DNA of 64,000 nt from Edaphobacter sp. (GCA_025462645.1 JAOAPB010000056.1:1-64000); one strand, 5' to 3'. Shown: positions 1 through 10,440, numbered from the stretch's first letter. The notes: generated from the letters alone by a model not told the origin. Translations and numbers: made by a program.

Positions 1-144
1 CACGAGCTGACTGGGCTCAGCTTCAAGGAGATATCTGCCGAGACCGGCCTGAGCGTCAACACGCTGCTCTCGCGCAAGCACTACGCCGTGCTCCATCTGC
101 GGCGAAGGCTGAAATCCATCTATGACGATTTTGCAAAGGAATAG
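1..144 (+). CDS. C-terminal part of ECF/sigma-70-family RNA polymerase sigma factor (region 4), truncated by window start
   Basis: Frame 1 reads HELTGLSFKEISAETGLSVNTLLSRKHYAVLHLRRRLKSIYDDFAKE*, typical sigma region 4 HTH. Confidence 0.8.
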   Translation, partial: HELTGLSFKEISAETGLSVNTLLSRKHYAVLHLRRRLKSIYDDFAKE

Positions 145-153
145 GAGACAAAG

Positions 154-504
154 ATGCGCCAATATCGCCTGATTAAAGGGCTCAAAATCATACTGTTCGT
201 GCTTGTGGCTGCCGTGGTGCTTGGCTTCGTGGTCAAGGGCTTGTGGAATGCTCTGATGCCCGATCTCTTCGGATGGCACGTGATCACCTTCTGGCAGGCC
301 ATCGGCCTTCTCCTTCTTAGCAAACTTCTCTTCGGTGGCTTCCATCGTCATGGTGGTGGCGGACGCAATCACTGGCGGCAGCGAATGAAGGAGCGCTGGG
401 AGCATATGTCGCCCGAGGAGCGCGAGAGATTTCGCAAGGGAATGCGTTGCGGCCGCGGACCGTGGACATCTCCTACCGAGTCTCCCGCCGAACCGCAGAT
501 ATAA
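154..504 (+). CDS. small membrane protein encoded directly downstream of the sigma factor
   Basis: ORF 116 aa, two hydrophobic segments, basic C-terminus; 9 nt after sigma stop. Confidence 0.6.
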   Translation: MRQYRLIKGLKIILFVLVAAVVLGFVVKGLWNALMPDLFGWHVITFWQAIGLLLLSKLLFGGFHRHGGGGRNHWRQRMKERWEHMSPEERERFRKGMRCGRGPWTSPTESPAEPQI

Positions 505-816
505 ATCGGTGCTCAAACGAACTGAAGATCGATGCAGAGGATTTTATGGACCACTTTGAAGCTCAAAATAACGAGATTGCATCTACTCCTCCGAGCCGTA
601 CAAGTACTGGTGCTGGCGCTATGGTCGCCAAGGGCTCATGTAGCGATAGGGTCCTTGAATTGGAGTTGGAGAACTCTCGACTACAGCAACTCATAGCCGA
701 ACTGCTGATCAAGAATCATCAGCTTCGCAAGTCGGAGTAATCGGGGTCGAGCCTCAAATGGTGACCACTGGCTTTCAAATCCAGGTGAAGCAGTTTACTT
801 GTCAGGCAAAAGAAAA

Positions 817-845
817 ACGGCGCCCTGATTGATCGAGAGCGCCGT
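817..845 (-). terminator. putative Rho-independent terminator of the 860..2281 gene
   Basis: ACGGCGC ... GCGCCGT inverted repeat followed on the minus strand by TTTTTCTTTT. Confidence 0.6.
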
Positions 846-859
846 CCCCTTCACCTGTC

Positions 860-2281
860 TTACCGATGCCAGTGCATCTTCCAGCCAAGGTATTTACTCG
901 CGGCCTCATGCACGGGCGCAGCCGTGGTCGAAAAATTAGCCGCTACATGATGTTCGAAGCCGTTCTCACAGATATAGCGCAGCAACTCCTGCATCTTCGG
1001 AATCTCCACTACACCGGCACCGCCAAACGTCTGCAGCGGATCGTTCGTAAACGCTCCCTCGCCGACGTAGCCGGTGATCTGTCCGTTGAAGTCGTCGGTT
1101 GAAAACCGTGCGAAGCTCATCGGGCCAGCCTTCACCGTGCCATCGAGTGTTCCATATGTATTGTCCTTGCCCACGGTCCCCGCGATGATTTGCTGGAAGT
1201 CCATCTTCACCTCGTTGAAGAAGTGCTTGGGTAGATTCGAGCAATGGAAGCACACCGCCTTGTTTGGATTGTCTCCATAGTTGTTGTTCCAATCCAGTAG
1301 CGCACTCGGCGACTCACTGGCCAGTGTCAGGGCATACATGCTCAGTGTTCCCAGTACGTCCACCTCACAAGCCGATGGAATCAGGTTCTCGCTCATCATG
1401 CTCATTACGGTGCAGGGGACAATGCCGAGGAACTCCTCAATCGAGGTCCAGCACTGGACCGCGCTTACGGTCAGTTCGCTCGCAGTCATCCACTGGTCGA
1501 TCACCGCTCCCAGCTTCGCCATCTTCATCAGCGCAACCTCAGGAGTCTCTCCCACTGGAATGTACTTTTTGATCGCCGTCAGCTTCTGCTGCGCAGCATC
1601 GTCGTTATCCTTCATCCGTCCGATACGTCCCATCACCTCGCTCAGGTCCAGTGTCTCGACGGTGATGCCGGACTTCTCCAATAGCTTCTCCGAGTATCGA
1701 ACCGTGTTGAAAGCTGTCGGCCGAGCCCCAATCGCACCGAATCGAACGTTCTTCAGTCCCCGTACAATCCGGCAAACACCGCTGAACCACTCCAGGTCTG
1801 CCTTGAACTCCGCCGAGTCTGGAGCCTCCGTGTGCAGCCGCGTAAGCGAATAGGGTATTCCGTACTGCTTCAGGTTGTTGCAGATCGACATCTTTCCGCA
1901 GAAGCTGTCCCGTCGAAACGCAATGGTCATCTTTCCCGCATGGTCCGGTGTCGCCTGGATCAGTACAGGCACCTGTAGATTCGCCAGCCTCAACGCGTCC
2001 GCCAGGCCCCGCTCTTCGCCGAAGTTCGGCAGCGTGATGATGATCCCATCGATCTCCGCCGCGTGAGCCTTGAACAGCGCAGCACACTTCTTCGCATCTT
2101 CATAGGTCTCTACTGCACCATGCGCCGTCTCCTCCGGAGTCAATACGATCGGCCTGATTCCTGCTGCCTCCAATGCCGCAATCATCTCCAGCCGTCCGCT
2201 CGTTGCGAGGTGACTCGGAAAGAAGCCACGGTTCCCGACAATTACACCCATCGTCATCTGCTTAGCCATCACTCTCTCCAC
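860..2281 (-). CDS. L-fucose/L-arabinose isomerase family protein
   Basis: 473 aa ORF; GVIVGNRGFFPSHLATSGR..., NFGEERGLADALR, ATPDHAGKM..FRRDSFCGKMS. Confidence 0.7.
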   Translation of the reverse strand: MERVMAKQMTMGVIVGNRGFFPSHLATSGRLEMIAALEAAGIRPIVLTPEETAHGAVETYEDAKKCAALFKAHAAEIDGIIITLPNFGEERGLADALRLANLQVPVLIQATPDHAGKMTIAFRRDSFCGKMSICNNLKQYGIPYSLTRLHTEAPDSAEFKADLEWFSGVCRIVRGLKNVRFGAIGARPTAFNTVRYSEKLLEKSGITVETLDLSEVMGRIGRMKDNDDAAQQKLTAIKKYIPVGETPEVALMKMAKLGAVIDQWMTASELTVSAVQCWTSIEEFLGIVPCTVMSMMSENLIPSACEVDVLGTLSMYALTLASESPSALLDWNNNYGDNPNKAVCFHCSNLPKHFFNEVKMDFQQIIAGTVGKDNTYGTLDGTVKAGPMSFARFSTDDFNGQITGYVGEGAFTNDPLQTFGGAGVVEIPKMQELLRYICENGFEHHVAANFSTTAAPVHEAASKYLGWKMHWHR

Positions 2282-2360
2282 GTTCTATCTAAAACTCGTT
2301 TTAAATAAATCAATTCATAGGCCTACGCTCTCAAAAGAACTTCACGATGTGAGAGCGTGT

Positions 2361-2591
2361 CTACGACGACTTATGCTTCGGCCAAAAACGGATCGTATAA
2401 AATCCGCCAAACAATGTCATCAACATGCCCCACCATAGCGTCGGCTGCAACTCGGCCAGTACCGTCGGGGGAGGGTGGTGAATCTCTGTAATTCCCGTCA
2501 CAACCAGGATCAGACCATACGCCAGCATCAAGATCCCGCAGAAGAACCAGATCGACAACTCAGCCGATTCCACATCACGTTTATCTGCCAT
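2361..2591 (-). CDS. small two-TM membrane protein
   Basis: 76 aa ORF with two hydrophobic helices, 9 nt downstream of the symporter. Confidence 0.55.
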   Translation of the reverse strand: MADKRDVESAELSIWFFCGILMLAYGLILVVTGITEIHHPPPTVLAELQPTLWWGMLMTLFGGFYTIRFWPKHKSS

Positions 2592-2600
2592 ACCCAGCTC

Positions 2601-4328
2601 CTACCAGAACATGAGATTCAAAATAAAGAAGATGACAATCACGACAATTGCCCAGAAGATGGGCTTCTGCCAAAGCGTCCGCGAACCATCGTGCGGAATC
2701 GGCGTCACTCCGTAGACCAACCCCGAAAGCTGCTCCTCCGGGACCGGCTTCGTCACCAGGCTCACGGCGATCGTCACGACGACGCAGATCAGCCAGCTCC
2801 AGAGCGCTCGATATAGATTCTCCGCCATGCTCTGCGCATTCGGACTCAACGCAATATAGTGTAGTGCGCTGGGGTCACGCTGTACCCAGCCCCACATTCC
2901 AATCGAAGAGAGCGTCCCTGCAAGCAACCCCAAGAATCCGCCCCAGTGTGTGGCCCGTTTCCAGAGCATCCCCAGGATCACCGTCCCAAACAGCGGCGCG
3001 ATAAAGAAGCTGAACAACGCCTGCACGTAGTCCATGATGCTGGCCGCGTTCATCACAAGGTATGCCGTGGCGATGCTCACCAGCATACCGATAACGGTCG
3101 ACCATCGGCCCATCGCGACATAGTGCTTGTCGTCGGCCTTCTTGTTGATGAACGCGCCATAGATGTCATAGGTCCACACGGTGGAGAACGCGCTCACATT
3201 GCCCGCCATGCCGCTCATGAAACCCGCCAAGAGAGCGGTAATCCCTAACCCCAGCAGTCCCGGTCCGCAGTACCGGATCAGCATCAGAGGCAGTACCTCG
3301 TTGTAGCTATGCTGTCCCGTCGTTGCCGCCACGCTCTCAGGAACCAGATGCATGATGCTGCCATCGGCATTCTTCAACACCGAGAGTGCCAGCAGCCCCG
3401 GCACGATGACGATAAATGGCACAGCCATCTTGAACGCCGCGCCAATTACAGGAGCCAGCTTCGCCGCGCGCAGATTATTCGCGCTCAGAACCCGCTGCAC
3501 GACGAGGAAGTCGGTCGTCCAATAACCGAAGCTGATGACGAATCCCAGCCCGAAGACAATGCCCGTCCAGTGCACGCCCATGGGATTGTCCTTGAAGCCG
3601 CCCAGCGTGCTCCACAGATGCGTGTAGTCACCGCTGCCCATATTCACGGCGATCTGCGCCTTCAGGTTGTGCCACCCTCCGGCTTCGATCAGTCCAAGAA
3701 TCGGAATCATCGCCGCTCCCGCCCAGATCAGCACGAACTGTAGCACCTCGTTGATGATCGCCGAACGCAGCCCGCCGAGCATGACGTATAGCGCCACCGT
3801 TGCCGCTCCCACCCAGATGCTGAAGCTGATGTTCCATCCAAGGACCGTCTTCATGACCAGCGCCATGGCGTACATGTTCACGCCGCTCATCAGGATGGTC
3901 ATGAACGCAAACGAGATCGCCGACAGCCCACGTGCCCCTTCCCCAAACCGTAGCTGCAGATACCCCGGCACAGAGTGCGTCTTCGAGATGTAGTAGAACG
4001 GCATCATGACGATGCCCAGAAACAGCATCGCCGGAATTGCGCCGATCCAGTACCAGTGTGCCGCCAGAATTCCATACTGGTACGCCGCCCCCGCCCAGCC
4101 CATCAACTCCAACGAACCCAGGTTCGCCGAGACGAAGCTCAGTCCCGCAATCCATGCTGTCATCTCGCGGCCGGCGAGGAAAAAGTCCTCGCTCGTGTTC
4201 GCTTTGCCCTTGGCATAGAAACCAATAAAGACGACCAGAGCAAAGTAGAGAATCAGAATCAGAATGTCGACCGGAGCTAGTTTTGTCAGCTGGTGGTCTA
4301 TAAGTAGAAAGGTGGCAAAGACCTGCAT
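2601..4328 (-). CDS. SSS-family sodium/solute symporter
   Basis: 575 aa polytopic ORF; YAKGKANTSEDFFLAGREMTAWIAGLSFVSANLGSLELMGW, GYWTTDFLVVQRVLSA. Confidence 0.85.
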   Translation of the reverse strand: MQVFATFLLIDHQLTKLAPVDILILILYFALVVFIGFYAKGKANTSEDFFLAGREMTAWIAGLSFVSANLGSLELMGWAGAAYQYGILAAHWYWIGAIPAMLFLGIVMMPFYYISKTHSVPGYLQLRFGEGARGLSAISFAFMTILMSGVNMYAMALVMKTVLGWNISFSIWVGAATVALYVMLGGLRSAIINEVLQFVLIWAGAAMIPILGLIEAGGWHNLKAQIAVNMGSGDYTHLWSTLGGFKDNPMGVHWTGIVFGLGFVISFGYWTTDFLVVQRVLSANNLRAAKLAPVIGAAFKMAVPFIVIVPGLLALSVLKNADGSIMHLVPESVAATTGQHSYNEVLPLMLIRYCGPGLLGLGITALLAGFMSGMAGNVSAFSTVWTYDIYGAFINKKADDKHYVAMGRWSTVIGMLVSIATAYLVMNAASIMDYVQALFSFFIAPLFGTVILGMLWKRATHWGGFLGLLAGTLSSIGMWGWVQRDPSALHYIALSPNAQSMAENLYRALWSWLICVVVTIAVSLVTKPVPEEQLSGLVYGVTPIPHDGSRTLWQKPIFWAIVVIVIFFILNLMFW

Positions 4329-4643
4329 TCGGTGAACTCCCGGTAAACGTTATCCGCAAACTTAACGTCTATTTTCTCTCCATGAATATTGGTTCTCATA
4401 CTGACAGGATGTCGTTGATAGTGGAAATGGGGTAGGCATGTACTCCAGTTTGCCAATATACAGTGACGGATTTCCGCAGGGAACTACAAAGTTCGTACTC
4501 AGGCATCCGGCCTCGTCGGAATCTCAACGTTCGGCACTTTATCCCTATTCCGGTCGTCCCATCATAATATTGTTTGGGTGCTGCACCGCCCTGTTGTGTC
4601 GAGCTCAGTTGGGGTTGTACTCTGCACTCTGAAGGAGACATGA

Positions 4644-4949
4644 ATGAAAGCCAGCAAAGTAGGACTCATCGCCCTCGCCTCCGTCCTTTCCCTTGGCCTG
4701 TCCTCTACACTCTCGCTTGCTCAGGGTGCTAAGCAGGACATGAAAAACGCCGGTACCGATACCAAAAATGCCACGAAAGAGGCTGGCCACGGCATCTCGA
4801 AGGGAACCAAGAAGGCCTATCACAAGACCGCTCATGGAACCAAAGTAGCCGCCGACAAGACCGCTGACACCAGCAAGACGGTTGCCCACAAGACCTCCGC
4901 GGGAACCAAAAAGACTCTCCATAAAGTTGAAGGCAAACCTAACCCTTGA
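4644..4949 (+). CDS. exported lysine/histidine-rich histone-H1-like repeat protein
   Basis: 101 aa; N-terminal signal-like MKASKVGLIALASVLSLGLSSTLSLAQ then HGTKVAADKTADTSKTVAHKTSAGTKKTLHK repeats. Confidence 0.65.
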   Translation: MKASKVGLIALASVLSLGLSSTLSLAQGAKQDMKNAGTDTKNATKEAGHGISKGTKKAYHKTAHGTKVAADKTADTSKTVAHKTSAGTKKTLHKVEGKPNP

Positions 4950-5023
4950 TCGCTTGAGAGGAGCCCCATCTTCAAAATTCGGAGTGGGGTTCTCTCTCAA
5001 CCTTTTGGTGGACGCTTTATTCG

Positions 5024-5575
5024 GTGCGAATGGCTACACTTCTGCCATCTATGCCGAACCCTTGCCGCATCTGTACCACCTTCCTCTTTTGCTTCCTCGT
5101 CAGCGCCGCCCAGGCCAAACGAGTTCCTAACCTCGAGCTGAGAGACCTGACCGGTCACACGCAAAAGATAACGTCACTGCGCGGTTCCATCGCAGTGGTC
5201 AGTTTTTGGGCTACCTGGTGCGCTCCCTGTCGCGAAGAACTGCCGCGACTCTCAAAACTTTCGCAGGACTATGTAGACAGCGGCGTTCGATTCATTGCCA
5301 TCTCCATCGACGAGCCCAAAGACCGCGCCAAGGTCGCTCCCTATGTGACTCAACAAAAGCTGACCATGGATATATGGGTAGGCGGAGACACGGATATGCT
5401 TGCCCGTATCGGTCTCGGAGATATTGTGCCGGGCACGATCGTCATCGATCAGCAGGGAGAGATCATAGGGCGCATCATGGGCGAGGCTCGCGAAGAGGAC
5501 GTAAAGTCGCGCCTCGACTGGCTGCTCAACGGGCGTCAGGGTGAGGCTCCAGAGCCGCTCACAAAGCGCTACTGA
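5024..5575 (+). CDS. TlpA/ResA-like thioredoxin-fold protein
   Basis: signal peptide; LTGHTQKITSLRGSIAVVSFWATWCAPCREELPRL (WCAPC). Confidence 0.85.
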   Translation: MRMATLLPSMPNPCRICTTFLFCFLVSAAQAKRVPNLELRDLTGHTQKITSLRGSIAVVSFWATWCAPCREELPRLSKLSQDYVDSGVRFIAISIDEPKDRAKVAPYVTQQKLTMDIWVGGDTDMLARIGLGDIVPGTIVIDQQGEIIGRIMGEAREEDVKSRLDWLLNGRQGEAPEPLTKRY

Positions 5576-6546
5576 ACCTTCAAGCTGGCCGGTCCTAAGC
5601 TGTCCGCCTTTGGGATTGGCTGCGGCCAAAGCACTTGAGCTGCCAGTGCTACTAGAGCAACCCAGTACAGATCCGCGCCCAGCAGATGAACGATCTGCAT
5701 CCATGTCGGAGCGAGCAGTACGACGTCCAGCAGCCCCAGCGCAAACTGGAAACCCAAAAGCCCCAATAGGACAACTCCAAGCTGTCCCGCGTCAGCGCGT
5801 TTCGCCTGCTTCACCAGCCAGATCACAAACACGGCTGCGATGACAGCACTAACCGGATGCACGCCTCGCAGCCGCAGCAACCACGGCGATCCAGCCGCAA
5901 AGTCCTGGTCAAACGCTGCGCGCAGAGAGGAAGCAGGGAAGAGCGTATCCCCCAAAGCCGCCAGCGATCCGCTCACTCCAACCACCAGTGTCGCAGCGAG
6001 TCCCAGCAGCGCCCAAAGCTTTCTGCCTCCGCGCGAGCCAAGGTCATGCCATCTCTGTCCCGTCCGTAACAGCACGGCAGTCAAGGTAAGAGCCGCCAGC
6101 AAAAGCATCGTATTGCTCAAATGAATGGACAGCACTATTACCCGTCCCATGGACTGGTTGCCCGTGACATACCCCAGCTTCACCAGCAGTGCGCCCAGCA
6201 ACGCCTCATTAAGCAGCAACACCGTCGAAGCCACTGCCAGGACTCGAGCCGCCTGTCCCTTCGCCGTGGCGCGAAACGTCCACGCCAGCAGCCCAATCAC
6301 GACAAACAGGGACCCGCCCGTCATACACCGATGCGTGAACTCAATCACCGTATGGACGCTCGGCGAAAGCGGAATCACCTGTCCATTGCAGAGCGGCCAG
6401 TGGTTGCCGCACCCCGCACCCGATCCTGTAGCCCGCACCAGCGCCCCCCACAGGATTACCAGCACGTTGTACCCCACCACGCCCCACGCATACTGCACCA
6501 ACGCCCTGGGCGTTCGCCTCACCATCACTGCCGCAGCCGTAGCCAT
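5569..6546 (-). CDS. ctaA: COX15/CtaA-family heme A synthase
   Basis: 325 aa polytopic; LVRATGSGAGCGNHWPLCNGQVIP, EFTHR, GVHPVSAVIAA. Confidence 0.85.
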   Translation of the reverse strand: MATAAAVMVRRTPRALVQYAWGVVGYNVLVILWGALVRATGSGAGCGNHWPLCNGQVIPLSPSVHTVIEFTHRCMTGGSLFVVIGLLAWTFRATAKGQAARVLAVASTVLLLNEALLGALLVKLGYVTGNQSMGRVIVLSIHLSNTMLLLAALTLTAVLLRTGQRWHDLGSRGGRKLWALLGLAATLVVGVSGSLAALGDTLFPASSLRAAFDQDFAAGSPWLLRLRGVHPVSAVIAAVFVIWLVKQAKRADAGQLGVVLLGLLGFQFALGLLDVVLLAPTWMQIVHLLGADLYWVALVALAAQVLWPQPIPKADSLGPASLKVQ

Positions 6547-6610
6547 GCCTTTATTCTACTCAGCTAGAGGCTGCCGCCTCTCCAGACTCAGAAGTCGGCA
6601 GCTTCTATCC

Positions 6611-7465
6611 CTAACCGTTGGCCAGCTCTTTGGCACGCTGCGTAGCCCGTTTGACCGCCTTGATCAGCGTCACCCGTAATCCGCCCTCTTCCAGCTCCAG
6701 AATGCCGTCGACCGTGCATCCCGCCGGAGTCGTCACCGCATCCTTCAACAGCGCCGGATGATAGCCGGTCTCGAGCACCATCCGCGCCGAACCCAGAGTC
6801 GTCTGCGCTGCCAGCAAGGTAGCCACATCGCGCGGCAGACCGACGTTCACGCCAGCCTCCGCCAGCGCCTCGATAATGATGTACAGAAACGCCGGGCCCG
6901 AGCCCGAGAGCCCTGTCACCGCATCCATATGCTTCTCGTCGACGACGACGGTTCGACCAACTGTCTGAAAGATTCGCTGCGCGACAGCCATCTGTTCGGC
7001 GGAGACAAACCGTCCCTCGCACAGCGCCGTAATGCCAGCAGCCAGCATCGCAGGCGTATTCGGCATCGCCCGAATCACCGCCAGCTCGCATCCCGCGCCG
7101 TCCTCGATGCTCCTCGTCTTTACCGAAGCCGCGAACGACAGCACTGTCTTGTCCGACGTCAACGCCGGCTTGATCTCTTCAATCAACGCCGGAACCTGAA
7201 TCGGCTTCACACCGAGAAGAATCACATCTGCCTGCTGGGCTGCTGCCAGATTATCGGTCGTCACCTCGACGCCGAACTGCACTGAAAGCACCTGCGCCCG
7301 TTCCGCATGATGAACCGTTGCAAAGATCTGCTCGGCGGCTACGAGATTGTTCTTCAGAAAGGCCTGCAGCAGAATGCCGCCCATCTTTCCCGTGCCGAGA
7401 ATCGCTACCCGTAGTCCCGGCATCACGGGAGCCGGAGTCAGTACCTCATAAATTTCTTCGCTCAT
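6611..7465 (-). CDS. proC: pyrroline-5-carboxylate reductase
   Basis: 284 aa; VAILGTGKMGGILLQAF, IRAMPNTPAMLAAGITALC, VTGLSGSGPAFLYIIIEALAEAGV. Confidence 0.95.
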   Translation of the reverse strand: MSEEIYEVLTPAPVMPGLRVAILGTGKMGGILLQAFLKNNLVAAEQIFATVHHAERAQVLSVQFGVEVTTDNLAAAQQADVILLGVKPIQVPALIEEIKPALTSDKTVLSFAASVKTRSIEDGAGCELAVIRAMPNTPAMLAAGITALCEGRFVSAEQMAVAQRIFQTVGRTVVVDEKHMDAVTGLSGSGPAFLYIIIEALAEAGVNVGLPRDVATLLAAQTTLGSARMVLETGYHPALLKDAVTTPAGCTVDGILELEEGGLRVTLIKAVKRATQRAKELANG

Positions 7466-7495
7466 TCCAAAAGGCTATCAGACAGGCGGATGCCG

Positions 7496-9298
7496 CTACT
7501 TCTTCTGCGAGGCGATCCATCCGTCTACCTGTTGCTCCAGCACATCGAGCGGCAGTGCGCCCGAGTCCAGCACCACATCATGGAACGCCTTCAGGTCGAA
7601 CTTCGGCCCGAGTTCCTTCTGTGCCCGAGCCCGCAATTCAAGGATCTTCAGCTGGCCCATCTTATAGCCCAGAGCCTGCCCCGGCCATGCGATGTAGCGG
7701 TCTACCTCTGCTTGAATATTTGTCTCGTCGATTGCCGAGTGCTCATGGAAGTAGTCCACCATCTGCTGTCGTGTCCAGTGTTTGGAGTGGACGCCGGTAT
7801 CGACTACCAGTCGTATCGCCCGCCAGATATCGGTCTCCAGACGTCCATAGTCGCTATAAGGATCCTGGTAGAACCCGATCTCCTTGCCCAGCCGCTCACT
7901 GTAGAGCGCCCAGCCCTCCGTATACGCCGTGTAGTACGACTGCTTTCGGAACTCGGGCAGCCCCGTCAACTCCTGCGCAATCGAGATCTGTAGATGGTGG
8001 CCCGGAATGCCCTCGTGGTAGGAGACCGCCTCCACCGGAGCCAGCGACCGCTCCGCAAAGTTATAGGTGTTGACATTCACCCGGCCTGGACGCCTTCCAT
8101 CCGGGCTGCCCTGGTCGTAGTAAGCCGCGGCCTGATCCTTCTCGATATACGACGGTACGGCTATGACTTCCACCTGAGCCTTGGGCAGCGTTCCAAACAA
8201 ACCCGGCAGCTTAGGCTGCATCTGTGCGATGTAGCCCTTGTAAGCATCCAGCAGGGCCTCCTTCGACGTCGGATGCTCCTTGGGATTCGCCTTCAAAGCC
8301 GCACTGAAGCTCTTCAGGTCGGAGAATCCCAGCTTCTTCACAATCGCCAGCATCTCCGCCTCGTCGCGCTTCACCTCATCCAGGCCAATCTGATGAATCT
8401 CAGCGGCCGACTTGTTCAGCGTCGTGCTCTGCCGAATCCGATAGGCATAGTAGGCATCCCCATTGGGCAGAGCTGACGCCCCAGGCTCCTTCCGTCCCTT
8501 CGCCACATACTCCGCCTTCAAAAATCTGGCGAAGTGCTGGTAGGCCGGCAGCACCTGCGTCTCGATCGCCTCCAGTAACTCCCCAGAGATTCTCTTTTGT
8601 TCCGCTGCATTCACTGTCTTCGGAAACTTCTTCAGCGGCAATGCAAACGGGCTGTTTGCCGCCTTCTGATCGGCCAGTGTCTGTGTCTGCACCTCGACCT
8701 TCTCCAGCAGATATTGTGGCGGTACCCGCCCCTCATCGATGCCCAGCTCAATGTTCGTCGTGATCTGCGAGAAGGCCGTCGGAATCTTCTTCAATCGCGA
8801 GATATAGTCGTCGTAGTCCTTCACTGAATCGAACTGTAGGTTCTCGACTAATCGTGGCAGGTCGGTGTGGAGGCCGCTGAACTGGTTCACCGGCATCTCC
8901 CACTCCTTGAACTTCGCACCCTCCTGATCGTCGATCAGCGAACGCAGCATCAGGTCTGCCGACAGCCTCTCTTGATCCGGAAGCCCCGTTGTGTCGATCT
9001 CGCTCAGTCGCCGAATGAACCCACGCCCACGCGCCAGCGCTGCATTCACCTCTTGTGTCGAGTAGTCCGAAAGCTGGTCGTTATAACGTTTGTCACCAAG
9101 ATACGAGGCAAGCTCCGGCGAGTGCTTCAACCGGTCCTCCCATATCTCTGCGAGCAACTTCGACAGATCTTTGCTGCGCTGAGCGACCGGAGCTGGAGAT
9201 CCAACGGAGACCTGAACCTGCGCCATCATTGGCTGCACGTTCATGCAGCAAGCCATCGACAATCCACCAATCAGAGCGAGCGAAATCTTGTTCATCAA
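7496..9298 (-). CDS. DUF885-family protein
   Basis: 600 aa; signal peptide; AVSYHEGIPGHHLQISIAQELTGLPEFRKQSYYTAYTEGWALYSERLGKE. Confidence 0.85.
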   Translation of the reverse strand: MMNKISLALIGGLSMACCMNVQPMMAQVQVSVGSPAPVAQRSKDLSKLLAEIWEDRLKHSPELASYLGDKRYNDQLSDYSTQEVNAALARGRGFIRRLSEIDTTGLPDQERLSADLMLRSLIDDQEGAKFKEWEMPVNQFSGLHTDLPRLVENLQFDSVKDYDDYISRLKKIPTAFSQITTNIELGIDEGRVPPQYLLEKVEVQTQTLADQKAANSPFALPLKKFPKTVNAAEQKRISGELLEAIETQVLPAYQHFARFLKAEYVAKGRKEPGASALPNGDAYYAYRIRQSTTLNKSAAEIHQIGLDEVKRDEAEMLAIVKKLGFSDLKSFSAALKANPKEHPTSKEALLDAYKGYIAQMQPKLPGLFGTLPKAQVEVIAVPSYIEKDQAAAYYDQGSPDGRRPGRVNVNTYNFAERSLAPVEAVSYHEGIPGHHLQISIAQELTGLPEFRKQSYYTAYTEGWALYSERLGKEIGFYQDPYSDYGRLETDIWRAIRLVVDTGVHSKHWTRQQMVDYFHEHSAIDETNIQAEVDRYIAWPGQALGYKMGQLKILELRARAQKELGPKFDLKAFHDVVLDSGALPLDVLEQQVDGWIASQKK

Positions 9299-9344
9299 AA
9301 CTCTAAAACCTCAGTCGCCAGTGTATCGTGCGACCCTCACCAAC

Positions 9345-10388
9345 CTACCGTGCAGCCTCCACTGCACCACCCGTCGAACAGCTATGCAGCATTCGATATA
9401 GCGTCGACCGGCTGATCCCCAGCATCTCTGCCGCTCGCAACTTGTTCCCATCGCATCGCTTCAGTACATGCAGCACATGCCGTTCGACGACATCCTGCAA
9501 CCGTGCCACTCTGTCCGCACCCGCAGTCGCGCCGGCCTCCACAACGAGTTCTTCAAATGATGGAAGATGATGTGCCTCAAGTACCTTGCCTTCACTCTGC
9601 AAGACACCACACTGCACAAAGTTCTCCATCTCGCGGATATTCCCAGGCCAGCCATGCCCTTTCAAGCGCTCCATGGCAGAGTCCGAAATGGCAGTTACCC
9701 TCTTTCCGTATGCTTGTGCGAACCGGGCCAGAAAGTGCATCGCGAGTTCATCGATGTCCTCCGTCCGCTCTCGCAAAGGAGGCAATGCAATCCCTACCAT
9801 GCCGATCTTCTGATACAGCTCGACCCGGAAACGTCCGCTACTCACCAGTATCCGCAGATCCTGATTCGTCGAAGCAATGATCCGTGTCCCAATGCCCTGT
9901 GACGCAGTCGACCCCTCCTGAGCCCACTCATACCGCCGCAGCAGGCGCAGTAACCGGGCCTGAACCTCCAGTGACATCTCTCCAATCTCATCCAGAAACA
10001 GTGTTCCTTGCCGGGCTGCATGCATCAGCCAGCCGATGCGGTCGGAAGAGGCCTGGCTATCTGCGCTAACTGCATCGCCTTCTCCGATCGAAGACTCCAG
10101 GGTCGCCGCATCGCAGATCACAAACGGTCCAGCAGCGCCCCGGCTCATACCGTGTAATGCCCGCGCTACCAGACTCTTCCCCGTCCCCGGCTCGCCGCAT
10201 ACCAGCACCGCGCGAAAGTGCGGCCCTATGTGTCGCACCTGCAACCGCAGACGCTCGATGGCCACACCTCTACCCACCATTCCGAAGTCGTCCAGATCAG
10301 TCGGCTGCCGAGCCTCTGTGAGAAGACGAGGCATCGCCTGGGAACGAAGCGGCGAAGGAGAAGCTGGAGAATATCTGGAGGTCGACAT
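9345..10388 (-). CDS. sigma-54-activator-like AAA+ protein with Fis-type HTH, apparently lacking GAFTGA
   Basis: 347 aa; Walker A GEPGTGKSLVARALH, Walker B GTLFLDEIGEM, LPPLRERTEDI, C-terminal RAAEMLGISRSTLYRML. Confidence 0.85.
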   Translation of the reverse strand: MSTSRYSPASPSPLRSQAMPRLLTEARQPTDLDDFGMVGRGVAIERLRLQVRHIGPHFRAVLVCGEPGTGKSLVARALHGMSRGAAGPFVICDAATLESSIGEGDAVSADSQASSDRIGWLMHAARQGTLFLDEIGEMSLEVQARLLRLLRRYEWAQEGSTASQGIGTRIIASTNQDLRILVSSGRFRVELYQKIGMVGIALPPLRERTEDIDELAMHFLARFAQAYGKRVTAISDSAMERLKGHGWPGNIREMENFVQCGVLQSEGKVLEAHHLPSFEELVVEAGATAGADRVARLQDVVERHVLHVLKRCDGNKLRAAEMLGISRSTLYRMLHSCSTGGAVEAAR

Positions 10389-10440
10389 GGCTTCTCCCTA
10401 TATCGGCAGAATCCGCCTCCAGGTGAGTCGTCAAAAAGCA

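Noticed and set aside
447-740. 97-aa ORF ending in a leucine-zipper-like ELENSRLQQLIAELLIKNHQLRKSE
   Set aside because: Could be a transposase remnant or small regulator, but overlaps the previous gene and has no confirming context.
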